Assembly: GCA_023386235.1 (NCBI GenBank)
Contig: JAEWKC010000016.1
Location: forward strand, 1-64,000
DNA from: Bacteroidota bacterium
GTDB lineage: Bacteria; Bacteroidota; Bacteroidia; Chitinophagales; Chitinophagaceae
DNA length: 64,000 bases
Direction: 5' to 3'
Shown here: positions 16,268 through 25,751 of the stretch, one piece after another
Layout of the letters: the number at the start of each line of letters is the position of its first letter
Position numbering within the stretch: position 1 is the first letter of the stretch
The notes under the pieces: model-generated
Databases searched by the model: none
What the model saw: the letters and a program-made list of their open reading frames with translations, nothing else
Told to the model about the DNA's origin: nothing
Translations under genes and position numbers: made by a program

Positions 16268-18154
16268 TTATTTTACCCATACATTATCACTAGGCGTAGC
16301 ATCTGCAAATACCCAATTATCTATTTCTACTTTATTGATTTCGGCGTTTGATTTTTGCGGGAAAGTTATTCTTTTATCAATCAGCTTCATAGAGCGCCAA
16401 TCAGCTACCTTTATCTCTTTTGTTTCTGTTGTACCATTGGTATAATAAGCTATAACCTTTGCCGGAATGTACAATCCACCTGCGTTTGATACATGCACAA
16501 CAAAATCTTTCTTATTATTTTTCACCCCTGATATTTTCAGATCCATGTACTTGTTTGAGAAAAACCAGTTACTCCAAAACCAGTTCAGGTTTTGCCCTGT
16601 AGCCGCGTTGAAGCTAAAGAAAAAATCCCAGGGAATAGGATGCTTACCGTTCCACGTATTCATATAATAATGTAAAGCTTTTTTAAACAAATCATCGCCC
16701 AGCAGCTGATGCAGAGCTACATAACAGGCAGCAGATTTGTTGTAAGAATTGTTTCTGTAAGCCTTGCCGGTCAATTGTGAACTCATCGTGATCATAGGCA
16801 TATCCATCTCTCCTGAAGGATCTGTGTTCCATCTCTTAATGCGCGAGTTCTTTAAAATATCGTCACCGGTTTTTTCGCCAAAGAGTTTGCGTGATAATAT
16901 ATAAGTAAAGAACACTGCCCAGCCTTCATCCATAAAAGCATAGCGTGCTTCGTTGGTTCCCATATAAAAAGGGAAGTAGGTATGCGCTATTTCATGATCC
17001 TGCAGCATTCTGCCATCTACAAGATCGTTCGGCACCGTTACATCATTTACCAGCATGGGATATTCCATATTGCCATATCCGTTCACAGCTGTCATTTTAG
17101 AGAATGGATAAGGTACTCCCGGCATTTTTTCCGAATAATATTCCAAAGTATTCTTTCCCCAGGCTACGGAGTTGGTAAAGTCTGTAGCCGTATGATTATA
17201 AGCGGCCTGCATGCTTACTCTGCGCCCGGTGGCCTTATCTACCACCGTACTGCCAGCGTCCCATACGTAATGATTGCTGAGCGCAAAAGTAAAATCCACG
17301 ATATTATTATATGCAAACTTCCAGGTATTCCATTCATTTTGCTGCGTTACTTTTCCTGCCAGCATTTCTTCTCTTGTGGCTATATGAATCACTTCATTAG
17401 ACGTCATTGACCTCTTCAGCCTTTGTGCTATTGAGGGCTGCAACACTTCATCTGGATTAGCAAAATCTCCCGTAGACCAAACAACATAATTCTTAGGAAC
17501 GGTTACAGCCAGCTTATAATCGTTGAAATCATTATAATACTCCTGCATACCATTATGATCAAGCATATCCCAGCCATAATAATCATCATAAACAGAAACG
17601 CGCGGATAGCTGTATGCAACAAAAAATGTAGTACTGTCAATCTGCCCTTCTCTTCCGCTTATTTTTGATAATGGATAATTCCATTCTATCTCTACTTCAG
17701 ATGTTGTTCCTGGCATAATGCTTTTATTAAGTTTTACTTCACCTACCGTACCCCATCTTGCGGCGTTTACATTATATTTTTCTCCGTCAATTACCAAAGA
17801 AGTAATTTCCATTCCTCTGGTAAGATAATCCTCCGAAACTACACCGGAGCGCGGTGCAATAGGTTTATGCATATTATTTACAAACCTTATAACCAAAGAG
17901 GTTAGTGTATCGGGACTGTTATTGCTGTATTGAATTGTCTCAAACCCGCTTACCATACGATTTTCAGGCATTACTTTAATCTGCATGTCATACACACCTT
18001 TATTTTGCCAATAGTTTTTGCCAGGGTTTCCATCCATAGAGCGTGTACCTTTTGCATAAGCGGTTTGTATGTTGCGCGGCATATACAGCTCCTGCGCAAA
18101 AGAGCCGGTAAAGTAACTACATAGAAAAAAGCTAAGGAATATTAATTTCTGCAT
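16268..18154 (-). CDS. Secreted M1-family metallopeptidase
   Basis: The 628-residue protein begins with a signal peptide (MQKLIFLSFFLCSYFTGSFAQ). The gluzincin motif HEIAH is at 387-391 and the third zinc ligand is the Glu 18 residues later (E410, in FMDEGWA). The N-terminal part is the beta-sandwich of M1 aminopeptidases. The usual GAMEN motif is represented by NGYGNMEYP (near 360). It probably trims peptides in the periplasm or outside the cell. It is shorter than classical M1 enzymes because the long C-terminal helical domain is missing, as in many Bacteroidota members. It is divergent from tsaE. Confidence 0.9.
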   Translation of the reverse strand: MQKLIFLSFFLCSYFTGSFAQELYMPRNIQTAYAKGTRSMDGNPGKNYWQNKGVYDMQIKVMPENRMVSGFETIQYSNNSPDTLTSLVIRFVNNMHKPIAPRSGVVSEDYLTRGMEITSLVIDGEKYNVNAARWGTVGEVKLNKSIMPGTTSEVEIEWNYPLSKISGREGQIDSTTFFVAYSYPRVSVYDDYYGWDMLDHNGMQEYYNDFNDYKLAVTVPKNYVVWSTGDFANPDEVLQPSIAQRLKRSMTSNEVIHIATREEMLAGKVTQQNEWNTWKFAYNNIVDFTFALSNHYVWDAGSTVVDKATGRRVSMQAAYNHTATDFTNSVAWGKNTLEYYSEKMPGVPYPFSKMTAVNGYGNMEYPMLVNDVTVPNDLVDGRMLQDHEIAHTYFPFYMGTNEARYAFMDEGWAVFFTYILSRKLFGEKTGDDILKNSRIKRWNTDPSGEMDMPMITMSSQLTGKAYRNNSYNKSAACYVALHQLLGDDLFKKALHYYMNTWNGKHPIPWDFFFSFNAATGQNLNWFWSNWFFSNKYMDLKISGVKNNKKDFVVHVSNAGGLYIPAKVIAYYTNGTTETKEIKVADWRSMKLIDKRITFPQKSNAEINKVEIDNWVFADATPSDNVWVK

Positions 18155-18219
18155 ACATCATTTTTTAAAAAAATAAAAATAAACATTTTACTATGAATAT
18201 AAAAAATAAGGCAATTCTT

Positions 18220-18227
18220 TATTTTTG
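18220..18227 (+). promoter_or_regulatory. Promoter -7 box for tsaE
   Basis: TATTTTTG matches TAnnTTTG exactly. It overlaps the TTG codon at 18225 that could otherwise be taken as the tsaE start, so a transcript from here would begin downstream of that codon and favour the GTG at 18249. Confidence 0.5.
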
Positions 18228-18248
18228 TACAATAATCAATTTAAAAAA

Positions 18249-18665
18249 GTGGAAACTGTTTTTACACTTCATACTATAGCCTTGGCTGCAAAAGAGCTTT
18301 TTGAAAAATATAAACATAAAAAAGTATGGGCTTTTACCGCTCCGATGGGTGCGGGCAAAACTACTTTCATCAATACCTTGTGCAAAGAAGTATTACAGAT
18401 AGAAGACCTGTCAAGCAGTCCTACTTTTTCTATAATCAATGAATATAACAGTCCGTTGTTTGGCAAAATTTACCACCTCGATTTGTATCGTTTAAAAGAT
18501 GAGGAAGAAGCCATACAGGCCGGTGTGGAAGACACTTTATACTCCGATGCTTTTTTATGCATGATAGAATGGCCGGAGAAAGCTGCCGAACTATTGCCCG
18601 AAGATGTGTTACAGATTCAGATTGATGTAATTGATCAAAGCACCAGAAAAATTACCGCAGAATAG
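18249..18665 (+). CDS. tsaE: tRNA N6-threonylcarbamoyladenosine ATPase TsaE
   Basis: The protein has about 138 residues and the P-loop PMGAGKTT at 32-39. It also has SSPTFSIINEY and HLDLYRL, hallmarks of TsaE. TsaE hydrolyses ATP to drive the TsaB-TsaD-TsaE complex that makes t6A at tRNA position 37. There is no in-frame ATG; candidates are TTG 18225 and GTG 18249. I choose GTG because it gives the normal N-terminus (ETVFTLHTI) and because the TTG lies inside a promoter box. The 3' end overlaps the convergent gene by 14 nt. Confidence 0.92.
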   Translation: METVFTLHTIALAAKELFEKYKHKKVWAFTAPMGAGKTTFINTLCKEVLQIEDLSSSPTFSIINEYNSPLFGKIYHLDLYRLKDEEEAIQAGVEDTLYSDAFLCMIEWPEKAAELLPEDVLQIQIDVIDQSTRKITAE

Positions 18666-19962
18666 TCAATAGCGCCTTGTATAAAGTAGCGAATGCATTG
18701 GTATCCTGTTCTGTAAGTCGCAGTTTTGCATCTATCAGCAACTGTTTATCTTCTATGCTTCCTAACGTCTCTATATGTTGAAGATGAACAAGGTAGCTGT
18801 GCCATGCTGACCACTCAGCAGCATCGTGCATTTTTGTAAAATCAATATACCCTTTTAAAACTTTTTTATTGGGAATGAAAGAAGAAACCGAACGCTGCGG
18901 TATATAATCTTTTGCAGTGCTTAATAAAAAAGAATTTGTTGAGCACTTGCCATATAACGCGTACAGAGGAAATGCTTCCCGATCAACGCTGTCTTCTATC
19001 AGCATCTTATTTTTTGTAAGATAGTCGCATAAGGTGGAGTCGGCATTCATCTCTAAAAAAGACAATGGTACTTGCCGGAGTTCTGAAGTTGCTGTTTCTT
19101 TCTTTTCAAAATTATCATCATATTCATAGGCTACTTTTTTCACCCATTGCGGGGTGCTCCCTTTTGATTGAAAATACAAGCCCGGACGAAGATGTAGCGC
19201 TATACTATCAATGCTTATGTTGGCGCGGTCTTTAATAAAATACTGCATTAAATCGTTGGGCAGTTTTCCTTTATATGCCAATAGCGCAGCCGCTGACGTA
19301 TCTGTTGCGGGTGAGTAGGCTGTATCTATTTGTGTATTTATATTATCCAACAAAAGAGCTGTTCTGATTAGTCCTTTCTGGAAATTAACGGAAAGCTCTT
19401 TGTTATTGAGCATCACAAACAAATCATCGCTCTCTTTTTTTATTTTGGCAAATTTACTTTCAGACAGATCTATAAAATTATTCTCTGCTAAAAGCTCTTT
19501 TATCCAATAGCCTATACTATCATTTTTTGCATAAGCAAATATGGCTTTATCATGCTGTGTTATACAGTATATGGGCACTTTATAGGTTTTATATACTTCC
19601 ACACCCTCTATATCTGCCCCTGTTTTTTCCGTAAAATATTTATTTAAAAAAGTTTGGAATTTTTGCGGTTCAATTATCTTGAAGACGGAAGCCCAGCCTT
19701 CTTTTTCATCATGTGAAAAATTGTATACAAAAATATTCAGCGGAATATTCAATCCGTATCCGGTGCTGCTTTTTACAGAATCGCGGAGGTCGGAAAAAAT
19801 ATTTTTCTTGATTATTCTCTCTGTGTTTATCCTCATCAATCCCTGCGTTTGAGCAGGAATTTGCACTTTAAAAGAAGCCTCTCTTTTATAGAAGAGCCAG
19901 ATATTAACAGAAACTGCAGCTATTAACACAAGAATCAATATCCAAATGAATACTTTTTTCAT
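18652..19962 (-). CDS. Membrane-anchored envelope protein of unknown function (436 residues)
   Basis: An N-terminal transmembrane helix (IWILILVLIAAVSVNIWLFY, about 5-24) is followed by a soluble domain of about 410 residues, presumably periplasmic. I do not recognise a named family. The order of motifs (an inner strand with INTERII, then GLNIPLNIFVYNF, then a segment built like YKVPIYCITQHDKAIFAYA) resembles the neighbouring 651-residue protein. The two could be distant paralogs of a DUF4836- or DUF3352-like group; this is only a visual impression. It is the last of three same-strand envelope genes, 109 nt after its neighbour. Confidence 0.6.
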   Translation of the reverse strand: MKKVFIWILILVLIAAVSVNIWLFYKREASFKVQIPAQTQGLMRINTERIIKKNIFSDLRDSVKSSTGYGLNIPLNIFVYNFSHDEKEGWASVFKIIEPQKFQTFLNKYFTEKTGADIEGVEVYKTYKVPIYCITQHDKAIFAYAKNDSIGYWIKELLAENNFIDLSESKFAKIKKESDDLFVMLNNKELSVNFQKGLIRTALLLDNINTQIDTAYSPATDTSAAALLAYKGKLPNDLMQYFIKDRANISIDSIALHLRPGLYFQSKGSTPQWVKKVAYEYDDNFEKKETATSELRQVPLSFLEMNADSTLCDYLTKNKMLIEDSVDREAFPLYALYGKCSTNSFLLSTAKDYIPQRSVSSFIPNKKVLKGYIDFTKMHDAAEWSAWHSYLVHLQHIETLGSIEDKQLLIDAKLRLTEQDTNAFATLYKALLTILR

Positions 19963-20071
19963 CTGTATACTTTTTAATTTACATTTAGTTGAATGAAATA
20001 CCTTTTATAATTAATGTCAAATACGCGTCATTGCCTGTGTAGATATCCCATCTTGCTAAAGCTACAAAATT

Positions 20072-22027
20072 CTATTCAATTTCTCCCATCAAATCAAGTA
20101 ATAATTGCAATGCGTTGCCGCTGTATTGATCTGACACCTCTAAAATATAGCTGGTTCCGGAATCTTTATCATCGGTTATACGGCTTTTGATATACAGCTT
20201 ATCCAGCATTTGCAACTTATGTTTGTAGGATATTTTTTCTTCTTCGGAAAGAAATAGGGAAACCATATCATTTATATCTGTATAGCTGTACATGTTATTG
20301 TTCAGTATTTCTCTTCTGACGTTTTTAGATAGTTTGCTCTTGTAAGTTCGGTTTTTGATTTTATGCACATCATCCATTTCGGTAGCAAAAAACACAATGC
20401 CTTTGTGCTGAAAAAAATGTCCGGAAAAATATTTTTCAAATGACTTCAGATAAGAAGGTCTGTACTTTTGATTGCTGGTTTTTTTTATAGAATAAATTCC
20501 TTTGTTGTCTTCGCTCAGCCAATCTTTATAGGCAGCATAGCGCAACCACTTACTTACTGTTTCTCCTTTCGCTGTGGTAAACATAGCAATCAGTGTAGGT
20601 ATTTTTTGTATTTTTAAAACAGTGTCTGCTTTAGTAGAGAAGTTTTCTTCGTCGGTAGTATACTTTATAGATGCTATCTCTATTTCTTTATAACCGTTTA
20701 TAGCAAACAGCGCGTCGCCCATAAAAAGCCTGCTTAACTCTTTCTCGTCGAGCGCTATGGAAAACAGTTCTGCCACAATGCTTGCCGCGCTTATTTCTTT
20801 TGGCTTAGCATTAATAAGATTTGCAACCAGCATAGGACTTTCTTTGAAATAGTTGTGTGTATTTACGGCACTTGTAAATACTAAAGCATCTTTTTCTTCA
20901 TTGATATATTTCAAAAGCTTTTTGTTCAGTTTCTTGTCGTACACTTTCTTAAAAATAGCGGTATTCTCCGGACTGGTGTAATAGCCACCATTCAGTACCA
21001 TTTTCTTTCCATCCATTCTTAAATGATAGCCCGTCCAGTCAGTGTCTTTACCTGCTTTATTGTTTGCTGCGCCGCTACCACCCAAACCATACAACCCGAA
21101 TATCTGCTTGTACATCTGATTGTAAGCATTCATAAAATTACTTATGGAGTAGTACGATACAAGCGCATTGGCCGATTGTGGCTTATATTGTTTTAAACTA
21201 TTTAATTGCTGATGGATACTTTGATTTTTGTGTATGATGTCTTTTACAAAATCTTCCGTCCAGGCATAGCTCAAAGAATCGAGCTTACCGAGATAGGTGG
21301 CATACGTATTAGCATAATCGCTTTCTTCATCATCTTCTTTATACGCATATTCGTCTACATCTTCATACAACGTATCAGAATCTTCATCATAAACAGCTTC
21401 TGTAGTATCTTCCACCTCTTCATCATATTCTCCTTCATCATAAATAGCCGTAGCCGTATCAGTCGCTACATTTATATATGGATAAGCCGGTTTTTCTATA
21501 TCATATCTTTTAGCATTGGCGCTATCTGTAAAGAAATTATTATCGTGTTTACCTTTGGCTGCTATTGCATACGAAGCACCAATGTACACAAGTGATTTTT
21601 TATCGGTTTTAAATATTTCTCCGCCGGCATATGCATTACTTCCAATTGCGCCTGTAGTAGTGATAATATAGTCTTTAAATAATTTGTTGTTGGCTACGGG
21701 TATCAAAGAAAGTGTATAGACACAGCTGTCAGTGGTAATGGTTTGTGTATATATTTTTCTATTAAAGTCTATACCATATTGCTGAACGGCTATTACGCTA
21801 TCATCTACATAATCGTACTTCTGCGGTCTTTGCAATAATTTATCGAGTAGATTACGGGTTGCTTTTGATTGATTAAGCTGTTCATAATTTGCATACTGAA
21901 CAAAAGCAGGCAGATTAACCTCTACTATGGCGCTGGCATTGTTAGATGCGGGAATATGCGCTTGTGCAAGAGATGCCGTATAGGTAAAGATTGCAATAAT
22001 GTAGGCAATAAAATGTTTAAAACACAT
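20072..22027 (-). CDS. Exported protein of unknown function with an acidic insert (651 residues)
   Basis: The signal peptide covers about residues 1-23 (HFIAYIIAIFTYTASLAQA). A first domain follows (AIVEVNLPAFVQYANYEQL onward), then an acidic Glu/Asp/Tyr-rich segment at about 195-245 (YDEDSDTLYEDVDEYAYKED). A second large domain completes the protein. The layout suggests a periplasmic protein of the DUF4836 type, but I cannot confirm the family. It starts 6 nt after the lipoprotein gene upstream, so the two are almost certainly one transcript. No catalytic motif is visible. Confidence 0.6.
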   Translation of the reverse strand: MCFKHFIAYIIAIFTYTASLAQAHIPASNNASAIVEVNLPAFVQYANYEQLNQSKATRNLLDKLLQRPQKYDYVDDSVIAVQQYGIDFNRKIYTQTITTDSCVYTLSLIPVANNKLFKDYIITTTGAIGSNAYAGGEIFKTDKKSLVYIGASYAIAAKGKHDNNFFTDSANAKRYDIEKPAYPYINVATDTATAIYDEGEYDEEVEDTTEAVYDEDSDTLYEDVDEYAYKEDDEESDYANTYATYLGKLDSLSYAWTEDFVKDIIHKNQSIHQQLNSLKQYKPQSANALVSYYSISNFMNAYNQMYKQIFGLYGLGGSGAANNKAGKDTDWTGYHLRMDGKKMVLNGGYYTSPENTAIFKKVYDKKLNKKLLKYINEEKDALVFTSAVNTHNYFKESPMLVANLINAKPKEISAASIVAELFSIALDEKELSRLFMGDALFAINGYKEIEIASIKYTTDEENFSTKADTVLKIQKIPTLIAMFTTAKGETVSKWLRYAAYKDWLSEDNKGIYSIKKTSNQKYRPSYLKSFEKYFSGHFFQHKGIVFFATEMDDVHKIKNRTYKSKLSKNVRREILNNNMYSYTDINDMVSLFLSEEEKISYKHKLQMLDKLYIKSRITDDKDSGTSYILEVSDQYSGNALQLLLDLMGEIE

Positions 22028-22033
22028 GATATC

Positions 22034-22702
22034 TTATTTTAGTTTTATAGTGTTAGATAAGTTTGTACGGGCGTGTATTACCGAAAGCATGGTTGTTTGC
22101 TGCATGACAGCCTTTCCTGATTTGGAAATTTTAGCCGTGGTGTTGGATTGAGAAGCTACCGGAGAAGCAAAACGGTAAATGCTGGTATAGTCTGCATTTT
22201 CAAAAACAGATTTATCTGTGGCGTTGAGTGTGTTGTACGCTTTTTTTGTCTCCGCGTTGTGGATATATTTTCTTGAAAAAACTTTATCGGTTTTGTTATA
22301 ATTATACACGGCCGCATTTGCTATTTTAATTTTGTATTCGGTAAAAAGTCTTTTGCTTACGGCATTTACCTGAGATACATCTTTAAAACGGAAAGAGATT
22401 TCGGCAATATAATTATTAAAATCAGTATGGGTTTTCACGTTAGAGATCCCGGGAGTTTCCCCTATGGTTTCTGCTGTTTTTTTTATCCGGCTTACTATCT
22501 CTGATTGTGAGGGAATTGCCCGCCCGTTGAAAGTTTTCATTTTTAGTACAGATGCTATTTTGGTTTTACTTTCAGATAGATTTAGTGTGAGCACCATCTG
22601 CCCGCTGCCGTCGCCGTTTAGATCTATCTCTTCCACTACCTGAAAACAAGAAGCAAGCGTAACTGCAAAAAACATTACTATGAGTACAGAGATATTTTTC
22701 AT
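22034..22702 (-). CDS. Lipoprotein with LppM-like N-terminal domain
   Basis: The 222-residue protein has a signal peptide ending in the lipobox LASC (lipidated C19). The next residues, FQVVEEIDLNGDGSGQMVLT, are the pattern of LppM-type domains: a conserved start with the polypeptide written as strand, turn with DGSG, strand. The C-terminal half is Lys/Asn/Thr-rich and not recognised. It is anchored in an outer or inner membrane leaflet and its function is unknown. It is the first gene of the three-gene envelope cluster and begins just below the gpmI-rimM terminator. Confidence 0.68.
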   Translation of the reverse strand: MKNISVLIVMFFAVTLASCFQVVEEIDLNGDGSGQMVLTLNLSESKTKIASVLKMKTFNGRAIPSQSEIVSRIKKTAETIGETPGISNVKTHTDFNNYIAEISFRFKDVSQVNAVSKRLFTEYKIKIANAAVYNYNKTDKVFSRKYIHNAETKKAYNTLNATDKSVFENADYTSIYRFASPVASQSNTTAKISKSGKAVMQQTTMLSVIHARTNLSNTIKLK

Positions 22703-22768
22703 CGGGGGGTGGAGATATCTTTTTTATAAAGTTACATCATACAAATTAAATTTTGCATTACCGGAAAC

Positions 22769-22804
22769 AAAAAAAGCAACACTACTTAAGTTGTTGCTTT
22801 TTTT
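22769..22804 (-). terminator. Terminator of the gpmI-rimM unit
   Basis: On the minus strand AAAAAAAGCAACA pairs with TGTTGCTTTTTTT in a 13-bp stem with a 10-nt loop, 76 nt after the rimM stop. It ends in a T run. Confidence 0.85.
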
Positions 22805-22879
22805 AATATTGTAGGCATTACAATAGTTTGTATCAATCATATCGGTATGCAATATAAGGATATTTGCATATAAATCAAA

Positions 22880-23401
22880 TTAATTTTTAAGATAAACGTC
22901 TAACAGGCCTTCTGGCAGTTTCAGGTGCACTTGCCGCTGCTTGTTATCTATTTTTACCAATGTGTTTTCATGCACCGGCAACAGCACTTCTACAGCTTCT
23001 ATGCTGGTTTTTAAAAGTACCTGATGGGGCTGCTCTATTATTTCCTCCACTATGCCTAAATACCTGCCCTCTTCTACTATTGTATAGCCGAGCAAAGCGA
23101 TGGGTGTATTTTTTTCAGCTATTTTTTCAAAGTCCTGCTGCGTCAGCCACACGTTCTTTTTAATGAAACGATGTGCTTTTTCTTTACTGTCTGTATCCTC
23201 TATTTTCAGCAGCGTTTCTTCGCTTGTTTTGGCTGTAGCAGATTGAATGAAATGCGGAATGTAGACTCCTTTTCGCTCTTCAATAAAAACAGCTTTTACA
23301 TTTTTAAAAGTATTTTTATTACCAAGACTGTGTACCAGTATCAAGTCGCCGTTTACACCGTGGGTAGCTACTATTTTACCTATATGGATATAATCTGTCA
23401 T
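22880..23401 (-). CDS. rimM: Ribosome maturation factor RimM
   Basis: The 173 residues have the RimM two-domain layout. The N-terminal beta-barrel opens IGKIVATHGVNGDLILVHS, and the PRC-barrel C-terminal half contains LGYTIVEEGRYLGIVEEI and VLLPVHENTLVKID. RimM binds S19 and helps mature the 3' domain of the 30S subunit. In many bacteria rimM sits with rpsP and trmD. Here it follows gpmI by 15 nt and is probably co-transcribed with it, so the usual neighbours are elsewhere. Confidence 0.93.
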   Translation of the reverse strand: MTDYIHIGKIVATHGVNGDLILVHSLGNKNTFKNVKAVFIEERKGVYIPHFIQSATAKTSEETLLKIEDTDSKEKAHRFIKKNVWLTQQDFEKIAEKNTPIALLGYTIVEEGRYLGIVEEIIEQPHQVLLKTSIEAVEVLLPVHENTLVKIDNKQRQVHLKLPEGLLDVYLKN

Positions 23402-23416
23402 TGCCGGTCGGTCCGC

Positions 23417-24943
23417 TTAATCTACCAATATGTCTCCTGTCATTTCCTTTGGTATTGCTATGCCCATTACTTTTAATATAGAAGGAGCTATATCTCCGAG
23501 TTTTCCTGCTTTAAGCGTTGTAGGATAATTGTTGCTGATGAAGAAAAGCGGTACCAGGTTTAATGAATGCTGCGTATTAGGCGATCCGTCTTCGTTTACC
23601 ATATTGTCTGCATTGCCATGATCGGCTGTGAGGAAGATAGAATAGCCATGCGCTAAAGCTTCGGGTACTATGCGCGATACGCAGGTATCAACAGTTTCAG
23701 CGGCTTTTACTACAGCAGAGAAAACGCCGGTATGCCCAACCATGTCTGTATTGGCAAAATTAAGACAAATGAAATCGGCTGTTTCATTTTGTATTTCGGG
23801 CAAAATTTTATCGGTGATCTCTACTGCGCTCATTTCGGGTTGCAAATCGTATGTGGCTACTTTGGGCGATTGGGCCATGATTCTTGATTCGCCATTAAAA
23901 GGCAGCTCTCTGCCCCCGCTAAAGAAGAATGTTACGTGAGGATATTTTTCTGTTTCAGCTATACGTATTTGCCTTTTTCCGGCCGACTCTAATACTTCGC
24001 CCAGTGTTTTAGTGAGGTTATCGTTATCAAACATTACTTTCACATCCTTATAGGTGGCATCGTATTCAGTAAGTGTGGTATAATCGAGGTTCATTCTGTG
24101 CATACCATAATCTGCAAAGTCAAACTGTGTCAGCGCCATTGTAATTTCACGGCATCTGTCGGTTCTGAAATTGACACATATCACCACATCGCCTTCTTTA
24201 ATTCGGGCAGCTTCATTTAATTCAGCATTAATTATAGGTTTGATAAACTCGTCAGTAACGCCATTTTCGTATGACTCTTCAATTGATTTAATAATGTTAT
24301 TGCTTTTGGTACCTTCTCCGTTTACCAGAGCATCGTAGGCCAGTTTTACTCTTTCCCAGCGCTTATCGCGGTCCATAGCATAGTACCTGCCTGTTACAGA
24401 GGCTATTTTACCCACGCCTGCTTCTATTAAATAATTACTTAAATCGTTTATAAAGCCTAAGCCGCTTTTAGGATCGCAATCCCGGCCATCTGTAAAAGCC
24501 TGCACATATACATTCTTCTCTAATCCTTGTGCTTTACAGGTATCTATTATAGCTTTAAAATGATTAATATGGCTATGTACACCGCCATCACTTACTAAAC
24601 CTATCAGGTGAAATGATTTATTTCCGGCTTTAGCGTTTTGAATTGCTTGCAGCAATACCGGGTTTTTCTGAAGCTCGCCGGTTCTGATAGCTACATTTAT
24701 TCTTTGCAATTCCTGGTATACAACTCTGCCGGCGCCCAAGTTCAGGTGTCCTACTTCGCTGTTTCCCATCTGTCCGTCAGGTAAACCTACGGCTTCTCCG
24801 CAGGTAACCAATGTAGCATTAGGATATGTATGGTATAAAGAATCTACAAAAGGAGTATGCGCCTGTTTTATAGCGTCTCCTGTCTCGTTTTGTCCAATGC
24901 CCCATCCATCCATGATGATTAGCATAGCCTTATTATTGTTCAT
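23417..24943 (-). CDS. gpmI: 2,3-bisphosphoglycerate-independent phosphoglycerate mutase
   Basis: The 508-residue alkaline-phosphatase-superfamily enzyme has MDGWGIG near the start, the phospho-Ser in GQMGNSEVGHLNLGAG (near 76-91) and ASVTGRYYAMDRDKRWER. The C-terminal metal-binding block is LTADHGNADNM. It interconverts 3- and 2-phosphoglycerate in glycolysis and gluconeogenesis using two Mn2+ ions, and is cytosolic. The length matches the family (about 510). It is the first gene of a two-gene unit with rimM and has a promoter-like box 19 nt before its start. Confidence 0.96.
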   Translation of the reverse strand: MNNNKAMLIIMDGWGIGQNETGDAIKQAHTPFVDSLYHTYPNATLVTCGEAVGLPDGQMGNSEVGHLNLGAGRVVYQELQRINVAIRTGELQKNPVLLQAIQNAKAGNKSFHLIGLVSDGGVHSHINHFKAIIDTCKAQGLEKNVYVQAFTDGRDCDPKSGLGFINDLSNYLIEAGVGKIASVTGRYYAMDRDKRWERVKLAYDALVNGEGTKSNNIIKSIEESYENGVTDEFIKPIINAELNEAARIKEGDVVICVNFRTDRCREITMALTQFDFADYGMHRMNLDYTTLTEYDATYKDVKVMFDNDNLTKTLGEVLESAGKRQIRIAETEKYPHVTFFFSGGRELPFNGESRIMAQSPKVATYDLQPEMSAVEITDKILPEIQNETADFICLNFANTDMVGHTGVFSAVVKAAETVDTCVSRIVPEALAHGYSIFLTADHGNADNMVNEDGSPNTQHSLNLVPLFFISNNYPTTLKAGKLGDIAPSILKVMGIAIPKEMTGDILVD

Positions 24944-25246
24944 TTCCTTTTTTTATTTTTTGCAAAATTACGCTTTTTTCGGCCTCGGTTTATAGATATT
25001 TACAAACAATAATTTAAAATCGTTCGTGTTCTTACAAAGAAGTACAAATATGTTAATAATTTGATAATATTCATTTAATCATTCTTGTACTGAATGGCAT
25101 CTTAATAAAGCAGTTATGTTATAAATTTTAGTACGGAGCGTTTTTAAGCGCATGTTGCATGTTTATATTTTGTGTAAAAACAGATAGTTGGCTCAAAATT
25201 TGCTAATATTTTATTTGTATAAAATGTTAAGATTTAGAATAGAATA
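24944..25246. other. 303-nt divergent intergenic region gpmI / DUF4783
   Basis: This AT-rich spacer separates two divergent genes. It contains the gpmI promoter box at 24963-24970. Towards the plus-strand gene there are only near matches (TATATTTTG around 25166). I see no ORF, RNA gene or repeat. Confidence 0.6.
24963..24970 (-). promoter_or_regulatory. Promoter -7 box for gpmI
   Basis: The minus strand reads TAATTTTG followed by C, an exact TAnnTTTG match, 19 nt upstream of the gpmI ATG. Confidence 0.5.
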
Positions 25247-25687
25247 ATGAAAAAGGTTTTTTTAATATTTACTGCTATACTCATCATATCTTCGGTCGCA
25301 CCTGTTTTTGCCATACATAATTTGTTGGAAAAAAACAGAATGCCTGCGAACGAGCTTGTTTTGAACTATTCTCAACAGGCCGATATAATCAGTGCGCTCA
25401 AACATGCGGACGCACAGCGTATAAGCAGATATTTTGGAGACGTGATTTCTATGAAGCTGCCCGAATCTTCTGAAATGGCATCTATAAGCAAGAATCAGGC
25501 AGGAATTAATTTGAAACTATTTTTTGAGGATAATAATATCAACAGTTTCGCTCTTACCTCTGAAAGAGAATTAGGTTCTACACGGTATATTGCCGGCAAG
25601 CTACGCGGCGCCAAAGAATTTAATATAACCATTATGCTTAAAGGAAAAGAGAGTAAACAAAATATTGTTACCGTAAGAATCAATTAA
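25247..25687 (+). CDS. DUF4783 exported protein
   Basis: The 146-residue protein has a signal peptide of about 22 residues (MKKVFLIFTAILIISSVAPV, FA). A small domain follows in which ISALKHADAQRISRYFGDVISMKLP and a terminal VTVRIN strand fit DUF4783, a Bacteroidota family related to the NTF2/cystatin-like fold. It is presumably periplasmic with an unknown ligand. It is monocistronic, because a good terminator stands between it and murF. Confidence 0.85.
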   Translation: MKKVFLIFTAILIISSVAPVFAIHNLLEKNRMPANELVLNYSQQADIISALKHADAQRISRYFGDVISMKLPESSEMASISKNQAGINLKLFFEDNNINSFALTSERELGSTRYIAGKLRGAKEFNITIMLKGKESKQNIVTVRIN

Positions 25688-25712
25688 AACTTTACTATAA
25701 AAACACTTAAAT

Positions 25713-25746
25713 AATAGCGATTAGAATATGTTCAATCGCTATTTTT
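25713..25746 (+). terminator. Terminator after the DUF4783 gene
   Basis: AATAGCGATT and AATCGCTATT form a 10-bp stem with an 11-nt loop and a following T run. It ends 5 nt before the murF start codon, so murF would need its own promoter or readthrough. Confidence 0.8.
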
Positions 25747-25751
25747 GTTGA

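Noticed and set aside
21206..21595. Ile/Phe-rich 129-residue plus-strand frame inside the 651-residue protein gene
   Set aside because: It mirrors the Asp/Glu/Tyr-rich acidic segment on the other strand; it has no plausible start and no spacing.
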